Below, piece after piece: positions 12,561 to 22,560 of a stretch of 64,000 nucleotides of DNA (position 1 is its first letter; each line of letters starts with the position of its first letter). Position numbers and translations under genes: made by a program. Below the pieces are notes generated by a model. The model ran no database searches, was not told the DNA's origin, and was given only the letters and a program-made list of their open reading frames with translations. The stretch is from Polyporus tsugae (Eukaryota > Basidiomycota > Agaricomycetes > Polyporales > Polyporaceae), in assembly GCA_024305745.1 (NCBI GenBank), contig JAHRBS010000004.1, forward strand, positions 4,712,001 to 4,776,000, in the 5' to 3' direction.

Positions 12561-15500
12561 TTGGATCCGACTCCGACAGACCACTCTTCGGGATCAGAGG
12601 TCAAGAACCTTGTTGACAAAGACTTCAATTCGACGTCATCAGGTCCTGATTGTGTCAACTTTCCTCACATCTTTGACCTCGACGAGCGGCAGGACTACCA
12701 CTACAACGAGGAATCAAACGATCCTGGTTGGTATCCCTGTGCTACTACACCCTGCCCCTTGTGTTACAACTTCCATGGAGAGCTACCTAGCATAGATTTT
12801 GAAACTGCTCGGGAACCCGTTTCAGCTCTCCAAGAATCATCTCCAAGGTCTCTGTCAGATCTTCCTCCTCTTCTCGCTCCAACTGGTGAAGAAACCACTT
12901 TCCTCGCATACTCTCCTTTGTCCTCGCCTGCGCAACTCAGCGTAGAACTCCCTCCTCTTGAAACTCCATCCTTTACCTCTGACGACAATGACTTCTTCCT
13001 CCTTACCATCACCATGGGAGATAACGTCAAAGCCAACTCCATTCCCCTCCTTGCAACCTCTGCTCAGTATCCTAACTGGTCTGCCCAGATGAAGGGTTTC
13101 CTCATCATGGTTGGTGCCTGGGACGTTGTCAAGTCTGATCCGGGAACCACACCCGCAGATGCGACAGCTGCTCAAAGATGCACTGACCTCATGAACAAGG
13201 CTACTGGTGCGATTGTCATGCACACTGACAAGGACCTCCATCGTTATCTCTTCGACGATGCAGACAACCCCAAGAAGCCTCACAAGATGTGGGCCACCCT
13301 CAAGTCCCAGCTTGGCAAGACTGATGCTGCGGACACCTGGAGCAAGTTCGAGGCAGTCATCGGAATGGAACGTCTCTCGGATCAGAAGTCACTCAAGGAT
13401 CAGCTCAGTTGCCTTGAGGCTCGCCTAAAGGACATTGCTGACGGCAGACTCAAGTTGGAAGAGAACATGAAGGCCCTCCTTGTTCTTTCCAAGATCCCTG
13501 AGTCTCACCGCACCCTCATCTCTGGCCTCCTCTCGTCCATTGAGTTGAAAGACTTGAAGGTCGAAACGGTCATCAACAAGACCATCTCCGAGGAAAGTGT
13601 GCGGAAGACTGGCTCCATTGGTTCTTCAGCCTCTCGCGTGTCTACTACCAAGCCCAAGAAGAAAGGCCCTTGTGGTCACTGTGGCGGTAAGACACACAAT
13701 GAGTCTTCTTGTTGGAAGAAGTATCCCAACAAGAAACCGAAGAATGGGGGGAATAACAATGGCAAAAAGGACAAAGACAAAGGCACCTCGCATGCTCATA
13801 ACGCTAACACCACGGACAATGTCGCTTCTGTACTTGTAACTACATCCACTGCTGAGTCTCTGCAATCGATCATCGCGTCCCACTATGTTGCGGCTTTGGC
13901 CCTTGAGGGATACAACTCGACAACTTGGCTGATGGATTCAGGTGCATCGGAGCACATTAAATTCAACATGAACGACTTCTCGACCTATAAACCTTTCAAT
14001 ACTCCCATGCTCTTCTCAACCACGGCCAATGGTACTCAAATTCAAGGCCTAGGTGCTGGGACGGTTCGAGGTCGTGTTTGTGTTGATGATCAGTGAATTG
14101 AGACTGAGTTGAACAACCTCATCTACGTTCCTCAGGTCGGATGTAGGCTATTCACCACAGGTTCTGTTGAGCGAAAAGGCCATACTCTTGTCCAGAGTGC
14201 CGAGCGAATGTGTATTTATACATGGCGGTTAGTGAGCCCGCCACAATCGGACTTGACAATTACTCTTGGAACCAAGATACTCGAAGCTGAGTACGTCACT
14301 TGCTCGAATGTCTATAACATGGTCCTCGAGATCAAGGCGGAACTCGTGCTGGACTCCTCTGTCCATCCTGCAGTCACAGACTACCAGACATGGCACCGTC
14401 GACTTGGACATCCGAGTGAGGAAGCAATGAAGAAGTTGCTGACTAAAACCAAAGGTGCTCCAACTATCGATCCCAAGCCCACCAACGCTGAAGCCTGTAA
14501 AGGTTGTGCGTGGGGCAAATCCCATCATCTTCCATTTCCTCCATCTCAGAAGTGCGCTACTCGTCCTCTCGAACTCGTCCACACCGATGAGGATGGACCA
14601 ATGCGCACTCAATCGGTCAATGGCAAGAACCTCTACTTTGTCTCTTTCATTGATGACTATTCTGGTCTTGGTGTCACATACTACCTTAAGCACAAGAACG
14701 AAGCCCACAAATTGTTCTTGGAGTTCAAGGTTTGGGCCGAGAATCAGACTGGTCACAAGATCAAGAGGGTTCGCTCTGATCGAGGAACGGAATACACGTC
14801 GAAGGAGTTCACTGAGCTTCTGAAGACACACGGGATCGAGCACCATAAGTCGACACCTGACTTGCCACAACAGAATGGACGCGCTGAACGCTGGAACTGT
14901 ACCATCACAGACAAGGCAATGGCAATGCTTCACCAAGCCGGCCTTAGTCACGGTTTCTGGGAACTTGCTGTTGCCTGTGCCATCCATCTGTACAATCGTC
15001 AACCGATGTGTCGCCACAAGTGGCGTATACCCATCGAGCTCTGGAGTGGCAAAGCCCCAGACATCTCGTACTTTAGGGTGTTTGGCTGTAAAGCCTTTGT
15101 TCACGTGCAAAAGGCCCATTGTCATAAACTTGAGAAGAAGGCACTCGAGATGACGTTTGTTGGTTACACTGCTGGTACCAAGGGGTACATTTTCTGGAAC
15201 CCAGCGCAGCACTCCTTTGTTGTATCTCGCAATGTGATCTTCGATGAGAGTGTCTTTCCTGCACGTAAGGAACCTGGCAATTGCCCTGTCACCCCAGGGG
15301 ATAGTCCGTTCCCAGGTCATCATTTGGACGACTCCAGGTCGTCTGATTCAGACTCTTCCTCAGACAGTGATGATTGAGTCCCTGAACTCAAGATACCACT
15401 GCCAGCCGACATCCATCCTGATGTTGGTCCCGCACAACCTCCTGTTCAACCTGAACCTGAGGTCGCACCAAACAAGCAACCAGAACCAGAACCCGCTGAA

Positions 15501-17336
15501 CAGCAGGATCCACCACCCGTCGTTCCTCAAGCTCCTTGTCACTCGCGCTCTCGTCACCCTCCAGTGGGAGTACCTCCCCGACGTTCGCAGCAAGAGGGGG
15601 CTGGTTGGAATGATCTTTGGAAGAAGGATAACACTGAGGCTGAAGGCTTTGATCATCCCTCTCAGGTCGATGCACATACTCGTCCTGATGGAAACATCGA
15701 GCCTCCCCTTCCCCTTGACAATCCTCTACCTGCTGATCCAGATGAAGCGGAAGCGGCATTCATTAACCTCTTCTTGAATGCTGCACAGTACAAACCAGGT
15801 GTTCCTCGTAATTGTTACGATGCCTTGCGCTCGCCCAAGTCAGATCAGTGGCATGCTGCAGAGAAGGTGGAGTACGACTCCCTTATGGAGAACAAGACCT
15901 GGATTCTGGTTCCTCGCCCTAAGCACAAACCTGTTGTCTCTTATTGTTGGATCTATGATGAGAAGCACGACGGTCGTCTTAAGGCTCATTTGGTTGCATG
16001 CGGTTTCACCCAGATATGGGGGGAGAACTATAATGAAACCTTCTCTCCTGTCGCACGGTATGAATCTATCCGGTACCTTACAGCACACGCTTTGCTTGAG
16101 GACTGGGAGATGGAAGCCATGGATGTCAAAACCGGGTTTCTGAATGGTGATCTTGAGGAAGAGATCTACATGGAACAACCCGAAGGTTGGGCCATTCCTG
16201 GAAAGGAGGATTACGTCTGTCTACTTAAGAAGGCTATCTATGGTCTTAAGCAGGCGTCACGTCAATGGAACGTGAAGATCCACCAATCCCTTCTCAACCT
16301 GGGCTTTACACAGACGTACTCTGATGCTGGCATATACCTATATTGGCGACAGAGGGGGAACTCAGTCACCATTGTGGTTCTTTATGTCAATGATCTACTT
16401 ATGTTTGGCGACAACAGAAATCACATCAAGACCGTCAAACGGACACTCAGCAGACAGTACAAGATGACAGACTTAGGTCCAGTACAGCGCTTCCTTGGTC
16501 TTTGCATTCATCGTGATCGCGCTCTTCGCATCATTGACATTGACCAGGAAGAGTACATCCAGTCTGTTCTCGAGCGGTTCCATATGGCTGACTGTAACTC
16601 ATCGCATACTCCCCTTCTTGCTGGAGCAGTTCTCGTCAGCTACGACGGAGTTGCATCTGATGCCAACCGGAAGCGTTATCAGAGCCTCATTGGCAGTCTC
16701 ATGTACATCATGCTTGGAATGCGACCAGACATTTCCTTTGCCGTGACTCGTCTTTCACGCTACCTTTTCAATCCATCACCTGACCACTGGAACTACGCCT
16801 GTTACATCCTGCGCTACTTGCAAGGGACCAAGTCTTTCAAGATCCGTTACAAAGGCACTTCCAATGATGGTCTGGTTGCTTACTCGGACTCAGACTGGGC
16901 TGAAGACAAGGACAATTGGCATTCCACTTCGGGCATGCTCTTCTTGATGGCCGGTGCTGCCATTTCTTGGGTCTCAAGGTGTCAGCCTACTATTTCGCTT
17001 TCCTCAACTGAAGCGGAGTACAAAGCAGCCTCCGACACTTGTCATCAGATGGCATGGCTCAGGACTTTCTCCACTGAACTTGGATATGAGATGGACTTCC
17101 CCACTTCTCTCTTTGTCGACAATTGAGGCATGATCTTCCTCGCTGTCAATCCAGTTGTGGAACGTCGAACCAAGCACGTGGAAGTTTGGTATCACTTCAT
17201 CCGCGAGTTCTACGCAGCGGGTCAAGTTGACATCTTTCATGTCGCTTCAGCAGATGAACTCGCTGATGCCCTCACAAAGAACGTCCCATTTTCGATCATC
17301 GAGAAGTTCTGTGACAGCATTGGCCTTGGCGCTTGA
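12561..17336 (+). pseudogene. Copia Gag-Pol polyprotein, one frame with three UGA codons
   Basis: One reading frame of ~1,590 codons encodes everything. Gag: N-terminal region (first ATG at 13,014, then IPLLATSAQYPNWSAQMKGF), and a zinc knuckle CGHCGGKTHNESSC. Protease: WLMDSGASEH. Integrase: TWHRRLGHPS, then the D-D-E set in HTDEDGP, RSDRGTEY and NGRAERWN. RT: TFSPVARYESIR and, at the catalytic site, YVND in place of the usual YVDD. RNase H: YSDSDWAED, SSTEAEYKA, FVDN, DELADALTK, ending IGLGA. Interruptions are UGA at 14,094, 15,375 and 17,124; each could derive from CGA by a C-to-T change. No frameshift or other stop is seen. The altered RT residue and the stops predict no autonomous activity. 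Confidence 0.93.
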
Positions 17337-17363
17337 TTCATCGCTGCATAAATTGAGTGGGAG

Positions 17364-17896
17364 TGTTGGACTTTGAGCTATTAGGATACGGACTTATCCG
17401 GACACGAGGCTATGCGACCACATGGCGCTTAGCCAATGCTATGCATCTTACTTACCGTATTTAGGTTTCTCTTTCATACTATTGTTGTAGAGGTCCGGAG
17501 ATGTCTGGAATCTTCTTGGACAATCCATACTGCTCTAGAATAGTCTAGGTAGTTCTATGCTTACTCACTCTATGGTGCAATATTGCACAATCCTTTACTC
17601 ATTGTCTTACTCATGCATACATGTGACTTCTTTATCGCTTACTCATGCACTCTCTACTGTAGTATATAAGGACTGCATTCTCTGCTCCTGCTCTTCAGTC
17701 GTTCACTCACTGACTGAAGAGTAAGTACTATACATGCCTCTCTCTTACTTGTAGTTACTGACTTTACCTTAGTCTCCTTGTGTTTGACTTACAGATACTT
17801 GGTAACATACAATCAAGTCATTCACTCACTGACTGAAGATCTCTTTGTGTTTGACTTACAGTCGGAACCCTTGCCCTCACAGCCTCGAGTTCATCA
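17364..17896 (+). repeat. 3' LTR, Copia copy 1
   Basis: 533 bp, matching the 5' LTR except for a few substitutions, with the same TATA box, intron-like unit and intron-less unit. It ends TTCATCA and is followed by AGATG (17,897-17,901), which restores an AG directly before the MFS exon. Confidence 0.95.
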
Positions 17897-18348
17897 AGAT
17901 GTTTATGTCCTGCATCTGGAACGCCCTCAGCCAAGACCTGGTGTTTATTCGTGCTGCTCGCGTGCTCCAGAGAGTTGAAAAAGCTCCACCACTATGGTTA
18001 GCACTGACAGTGCCTCATGTAGCTACCAACTGGTGTACTAAACAACATTACGACACAGTCTTGTCATAAACACGATCGAGCATCTATACTTGTGAGTGTT
18101 TGATTTATCACGATTCCCGTGGGTTTGTCCGCATGAGCTGAGCTTAGGTTTCAAAGTGTTCACGAATGTGGCTCGCGTTTTGGCATGTGGGCTTTTTTCC
18201 AGGTGGCAGGTCCGATGTTGTGAGATATCATGAATCTGTGTTTCATATGCGTAAACTGTGGGCTAACGGAAAATGAATAGAGCGGCTGTTATCAATGGTT
18301 ATGTCATCCAGACTCTGTCCTGGAAGTTCGGGTTCTCACCAGTTTCAA

Positions 18349-18456
18349 CCAGGGTGGATAATCTTCTCCCGGTAGTTACCTGTAAAAACGGTTAATCTCA
18401 GCCAGTAGTTACTGTGATTTAAGCCTCCCGCCGTCATTTAATCCATCCCACCCTGG
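18349..18456. mobile_element. Possible small MITE at the end of the MFS relic
   Basis: CCAGGGTGG at 18,349 is mirrored by CCACCCTGG ending at 18,456, enclosing ~108 bp with no coding capacity, just where MFS homology stops. No clear target duplication is visible, so this may be chance. Confidence 0.25.
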
Positions 18457-18505
18457 GTGGCTTATCCGCCCACTTAAGCATCTAAGTGTGGCTTATTGCA
18501 TTGCC

Positions 18506-18790
18506 ATTACATAAGCTGCCTACTGTACGCCTCTCTCGTCCCCTGTGCCGCATACTCTGGTTATGGCAGGCGAAGATTCAACGTGAGGCACGTTAGATAT
18601 CGGTATTGCTAGTACTGTGACTATAGCACCAAACTGGGCCCCCATTTGAGTTAATCCTCATGAGGAGTGATAATCTGGCGGGTGCTGACTTAAGTCAGTA
18701 AGTCGGCCCCGGGAAGTTAAGCCTGTGCAGCGGCAGATAATCCGGCTTAAGTCTTGAGCCGGGAAAAAATAGTCATGGGTGGGGATTGAA
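18506..18790 (+). repeat. Left inverted arm of the fold-back element
   Basis: 285 bp. It reads outward to inward CATAAGCTGCC through CATGAGGAGTGATAATC to GGGTGGGGATTGAA and mirrors the right arm with scattered substitutions, many of them C/T or G/A. Confidence 0.85.
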
Positions 18791-18823
18791 TTTGAAGGTT
18801 TGAGTGCTTCAAAATCTGACTTA

Positions 18824-19165
18824 CAGTGATTTGCAAAAAAGACTGCAGGTCACGCTTGTGCGCAAGCCTGTTTGTACCTGTTTGGAATGTGGCGGAGACA
18901 CCTGCTCTACCGCCAGCCATCGCACAGCGGGGGTACCCTTGCCCACTAATTTGGCTGAACTACTTTGGAATGTATTTGTTTCATCATGTGAAGATGCCCC
19001 ATGTCGTTTTCGACCAAGAAAATGGACGGTAGCGGGAGAACTTACTGCGACAACAAAGCGGCTGCAAGCGCACAATTCCCAAATCAGGAAGTCCGCGGGC
19101 GGGACAAACAGGGGCAAACAAGCACTCGCACGAGTGCGACCTGCAGTCTTTTTTGCAAATCACTG
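18824..19165. mobile_element. Tc1/mariner-like MITE, TA target duplication
   Basis: 342 bp with terminal inverted repeats beginning CAGTGATTTGCAAAAAAGAC; ~28 bp match perfectly and the match continues imperfectly to ~65 bp. TA dinucleotides flank both ends (18,822-18,823 and 19,166-19,167). CAGT ends with a TA duplication fit Tc1/mariner-derived MITEs. No coding capacity. It sits nested within the fold-back core. Confidence 0.8.
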
Positions 19166-19414
19166 TAAACCGTCGTGGGGTTTTCACTTCACGTCTCACG
19201 AGCCATACCCAAGTCTCCTGCATCTCTACTATCCCACCATTGTTTGCACCACTCATAACAGTGGATGAAGTGATCTTAAGAATAGTTGCAATTTGAGTCC
19301 ACTTTGTGATAGCATCACGGTGCAATTGTGGCTGGAAACGTGTTCCTGATTTGCCGGGGCTGGCCACACGTCTGGTGGTCATTAATAGTGAGTATAGGTA
19401 TGGGATTTTGTAAG

Positions 19415-19493
19415 AGCTCTATGGCACAGTGGTTAGTTGCGCTTGTGGCCTCTTTGTCCATAAGCTGACTCTGTGGGTTCAATCCCCACCCAT
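19415..19493 (+). other. tRNA-like pol III promoter (SINE-head-like)
   Basis: A box A (TGGCACAGTGG, 19,422-19,432) and a box B (GGTTCAATCCC, 19,476-19,486) are 43 bases apart, as in tRNA genes. The T arm forms (GTGGG/CCCAC), and an anticodon-like stem can be drawn, but the sequence where an acceptor stem should be does not pair, so it is not an intact tRNA gene. Box B is part of the inverted arm and so also occurs, degenerate, on the minus strand near 18,785. A tRNA-derived SINE head captured in the fold-back element is the likely reading. Confidence 0.5.
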
Positions 19494-19593
19494 GACTATT
19501 TTTTCCCGGCTCAAGACTTAAGCCGGATTATCCGCCGCTGTGCAGGCTTAACTTCCCGGTGCCGACTTACTGACTTAAGTCGGCACCCGCCGG
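19478..19593 (-). repeat. Right inverted arm of the fold-back element, inner part
   Basis: 116 bp complementary to the inner part of the left arm. It is interrupted at 19,593 by the Gypsy 5' LTR; the remaining 169 bp resume at 26,599. Confidence 0.85.
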
Positions 19594-20000
19594 TGTCACG
19601 GTTTTTTGTGCCACGTTTGGTACCACAGTCACAGCCACCAACCCTAACCCCAGGTTCACCCATTTCCGGACTCTAGCCTGGACACTGGTCATCATTATGT
19701 AATAGTACTTACCTCTTTGTTCTGGCTCACCTGCCATCAGTATCCAAGCCTGCCCTGAAGCCAGGTGGTCTGTGCATCTGTCATGTATAGTATATAAGGG
19801 CTGTGATGTGGGCTCAGAGACCTTAGATTCTGTCTCTTGTTCATTCCTCCATCATCTGTAGGCAGCTTAACAGCCCCTGTCATCCTCTGCCTTCTAGTCT
19901 AGGCCAATCTATCCTCTACTTCTGTTGCCACCCTCTGTGTGTCTCCATCAGTGAGCCCCCCCTTTTGTTTGTTTTGTGGCACAGTCGTTTGGCTGTGACA
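19594..20000 (+). repeat. 5' LTR, Gypsy element
   Basis: 407 bp with a TATATAAGG promoter box near 19,790. Ends in an imperfect terminal palindrome (TGTCAC/GTGACA). It matches the 3' LTR almost perfectly; one visible difference is TCATTCCTCC against TCATTCCCCC. Confidence 0.93.
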
Positions 20001-20034
20001 TTAGACAGAATCTCACACCTAGGCCCCTGGTTCA

Positions 20035-20604
20035 GTGCCCAAGTCACTAGCCAGCCGTCTCTCTTCCCCCCAGGAGTTTTATACACGTTTATCATCCCCC
20101 ATTCCCTCCAAGGAGCAAGACCTCCAGGAGTTTACCCGTCGCCACTTCAAGAGGCACGGTCATCTCCCAGTCCAGGACCAGATATCCTGCATATTTGTGG
20201 ACTCTGCTGAGGATCGCCTTCGCTACTGCCTTTGGGAGCATGCACCTCTGGTCCCTCGTCGCAAGACTTTGCCTCAATCTGTCCTCTACGCCTGACCTTT
20301 GCCCAACACACCCCACGTCCAGGCATCCACACCCACGCTACCAACCCCTGTCCTGCCACTACCTATCCCCCTTGCGTGCCGCATTTCTGCTGCACCACTC
20401 CCAGCTTTCACCCGCACCGACGTCAACAACAACCTCACTATCATCGAGACCAAGGCCCACGCCGTCCTCAAGCGCCTCCAAGCTGTCTTTGACCGCAAGG
20501 TGCTACTCGACGACCTTCCACACGACCATTGTCTAGCCATCCAACATGTCGGTGACCAACTCGAGTGGATTAGCGACAATATCAACCACAGCGGACCCAA
20601 CTAG
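20035..20604 (+). pseudogene. Gypsy ORF1, unknown protein with one UGA
   Basis: One frame of ~190 codons interrupted only by UGA at 20,293 (LYA-stop-PLPN; CGA to TGA is the simplest origin). The first half is basic and charged (FTRRHFKRHGHLPVQ), the second Pro-rich and then helical (IIETKAHAVLKRLQAVFD). No known domain is recognised. It lies between the LTR and Gag, an unusual extra frame for Gypsy. Confidence 0.5.
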
Positions 20605-20645
20605 ACCCACAGTCAACCACAGCGGACCCAACTGGACCCACAGTC
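20583..20645. repeat. 31-bp direct repeat in the Gypsy leader
   Basis: Two adjacent copies of a 31-bp unit containing CACAGCGGACCCAACT differ by one base. They follow the stop of ORF1. Confidence 0.7.
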
Positions 20646-20825
20646 AACAATAGAGCATTAACTGGTTCTGCAAGGAGTTTGGAAAGATGAAGTTTTCGGG
20701 TTTAGGACAATGTTTCCCTAGAATAGCGAACGCAATTGTTGAGCTAGACAAGTTTGGGTACTTAGACTGGATCATCCTGTAGTCTCCCCTTTGGTACAAC
20801 AACCCCTGGAGTTTGGAAATACATC

Positions 20826-22408
20826 ATGTCTCGCTTTGAAGTTCTCCCAATGGATGCCTTTGGGCCCAATGAACCACGCACCCCACCCGGTGGAGGAAAC
20901 CCACCAGAAACAGAAACGACCCCCCGGCCAGCATCTCAACACCCCACACGCCCGCCGTCACCAACACCGACCCTTGAACCAATGCGGGAACCCACGACCT
21001 GATCCTTTCAAGGCATAGAGTACAACACACTCGAAGAGGCAATCCGAGTATCGGGTACACACTTTGAAATCCACACCTCATACATCAATTGGTTGCTAGC
21101 AGTAACCAACGACATGGTTAGAAAGGATATTGTGGAAGTCTACAACCAGCTAGGAAACAAAATGTACGAACACCGAAACTCAACTGTTGTCGACATCCAT
21201 GATCTCCAAACCCAACAAGAAAAGTTTGTCACCCATGCAACACTTCGTAGAAACCTGGATGACCTGGAAACCCGCTGTTATGACTTGGAGACAGAGAACG
21301 ACACACTCAAGGCTGAAAGGGAAGTCCTCAAAACGGAGATGGATGTCCTCAACACCAACACTATGATGCTCGTTGAGGCGATCAAGGAACTGAAAATGCA
21401 AGTTGCTTCACTCATTTCTCACCTGACCATGGCACCTACCCGCATGGTTCCGGCAACGGCCCCATCGCACAACACCCACCGGCCTAGAATTGTGGACCCT
21501 CCCAAGTTTAAAGGCAAGACCCCGGATCTTACGGTGGAGCAGTGGTTCCAGAAACTCGGCATTTGGTTCCGGTACCAGAACATCACAGCAGACGACGACA
21601 AGATCACCACCGCTTTGTTGTTCTTAGAAGGAGGAGCCCAGTCGTACATGGATGACTATGCCCAAAAGGCCGCCAACAACACCTACCTTGGCACCTGGAC
21701 CAGTTTCGTCGACCGGCTCAAGAGCGGATACCGGGAACTAGCACCAGAGAAGTCCGCTCAACAATCTTTGGAGGAACTGTGTGCTAAGTCCCACTTGTCC
21801 CTTGCCTTGTTTGCAGAGAACTTCCGCCGTTTTGCCATCAAGTCTGGTTACTCTGACGTGGAGCTCATTCATTGTATTGACGCTCAGTGCAAGGGCAATC
21901 TCCGTACCACTATGATCACCCACCGCTCCTTGTCACCATTTACTATCCCGACGAAGTGGGAGAACTTCCTTGACTGGGTGCTCGAGATCAAGATGAACTA
22001 CTGGAGAAACAAGTACCACAAGGCCGCCTCCTCTTCAAGAGCTACCAGAGACCCCAACGCCATGGACATTGATGCAATGCGCAAGCCAGAGAAGCTCTCC
22101 AAGGAACAAGAGGACTGGCTAGCCAAGAAGATGTGCTTCCGGTGCGGCAAACACCCTTACAAGTCTGGCACCAAGTGTCGCAACCCGGTATACAGGGGTA
22201 CTATGAGCTTCCCGACTTCAAAGGCAAGGGTGTTGCACCAACCAAGATACGGGCCGTCGAGGAAGAAGCCAGGACCGAAGACCAGGACCAAATGGAGTTT
22301 GTTGTCAATGCACTCAAGGAGTTTGAACTCAGGAGCAAGCAAGAGCATCAGGAAACCACTGCACAGATCGTTGAGACCAACGAACAGGATTTTCTCCGGC
22401 GGATATAA
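20826..22408 (+). pseudogene. Gypsy Gag
   Basis: Begins MSRFEVLPMDAFGPNEP with a Pro-rich segment, broken by UGA at 21,000. A long coiled coil follows (residues ~130-170, RCYDLETENDTLKAE), then the capsid-like core (VDPPKFKGKTPDLTVEQW, ALLFLEGGAQSYMDDY) and a zinc-knuckle-like CFRCGKHPYKSGTKC with shortened C-to-H spacing. About 15 codons later (near 22,195) the frame shifts and continues GYYELPDFKGKGVAP to EQDFLRRI. The shift could be a mutation; programmed shifting is less likely because it falls within Gag. Confidence 0.8.
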
Positions 22409-22560
22409 CGGGGACTGGCCGTAACATCTGATCCATATGTACTAGTAACGTAAACCACCTAGAGGAATCATTTGTACCTAAATCAAACTATGTATATCTC
22501 GCTTCATCACGCAGACAGTGACAGTCACTCAATTTAAAACTCACCCTCAGGCAAGGAATA

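Larger units (their letters stand above)
11504..17896 (+). mobile_element. Ty1/Copia LTR retrotransposon, copy 1 (full length)
   Basis: A complete element of 6,393 bp with two 533-bp LTRs beginning TGTTGG and ending TTCATCA, flanked by AGATG duplications. A primer site follows the 5' LTR and a purine tract (GAGTGGGAG, 17,355-17,363) precedes the 3' LTR. The Gag-protease-integrase-RT-RNase H order identifies Copia. The LTRs differ at only a few places that I can see (for example G/A in the TTAGGG/TTAGGA stretch), so the insertion is recent. The internal frame is broken by three UGA codons, so this copy cannot make its own proteins unless those codons are read through. A nearly identical inverted copy lies at 48,391-54,385. 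Confidence 0.97.
10760..18345 (+). pseudogene. Second MFS transporter, broken by Copia insertion and decayed
   Basis: Tandem paralogue of the gene at 7274. The upstream exons keep the same intron positions and phases: MAFGILE, KLANVPGTELL, DDPRDPLNWPRWKKEACFWTL, VDEVASSF, LVQNPFAVKYGHRMVYLVSTLL (to ~11,450). The next acceptor, AG followed by ATG at 11,499-11,503, is exactly where the Copia element entered. The gene resumes at 17,899 with MFMSCIWNALSQDLVFIRAARVLQ, aligning to MFISCIWCALSPNLASIRASRLFQ of the intact paralogue. Further relic exons read VHECGSRFGMW (about 18,160) and GYVIQTLSWKFGF (about 18,296), then homology stops at an inverted-repeat-bearing sequence. Glycines of the QG.GKAP loop appear changed to Arg/Glu by G-to-A transitions. 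Not functional. Confidence 0.85.

Noticed and set aside
14229..15323. 364-codon open frame antisense to the Copia integrase (and its mirror at 50,964-52,058)
   Set aside because: It is the complement of conserved integrase codons; its apparent length follows from sense codon use, and it has no gene-like features of its own.
18821..19167. Hairpin as a small-RNA precursor gene
   Set aside because: The inverted ends with TA duplications are fully explained by a MITE.
19415..19493. Functional tRNA gene
   Set aside because: Boxes A and B and the T arm are present, but the ends do not pair as an acceptor stem and no sound anticodon can be assigned; reported only as a tRNA-like promoter.
22133..22424. 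Programmed frameshift between two overlapping Gag frames
   Set aside because: The shift lies inside Gag just after the zinc knuckle, with no slippery heptamer or structure visible, and the element carries other disabling changes; a simple indel is more likely.
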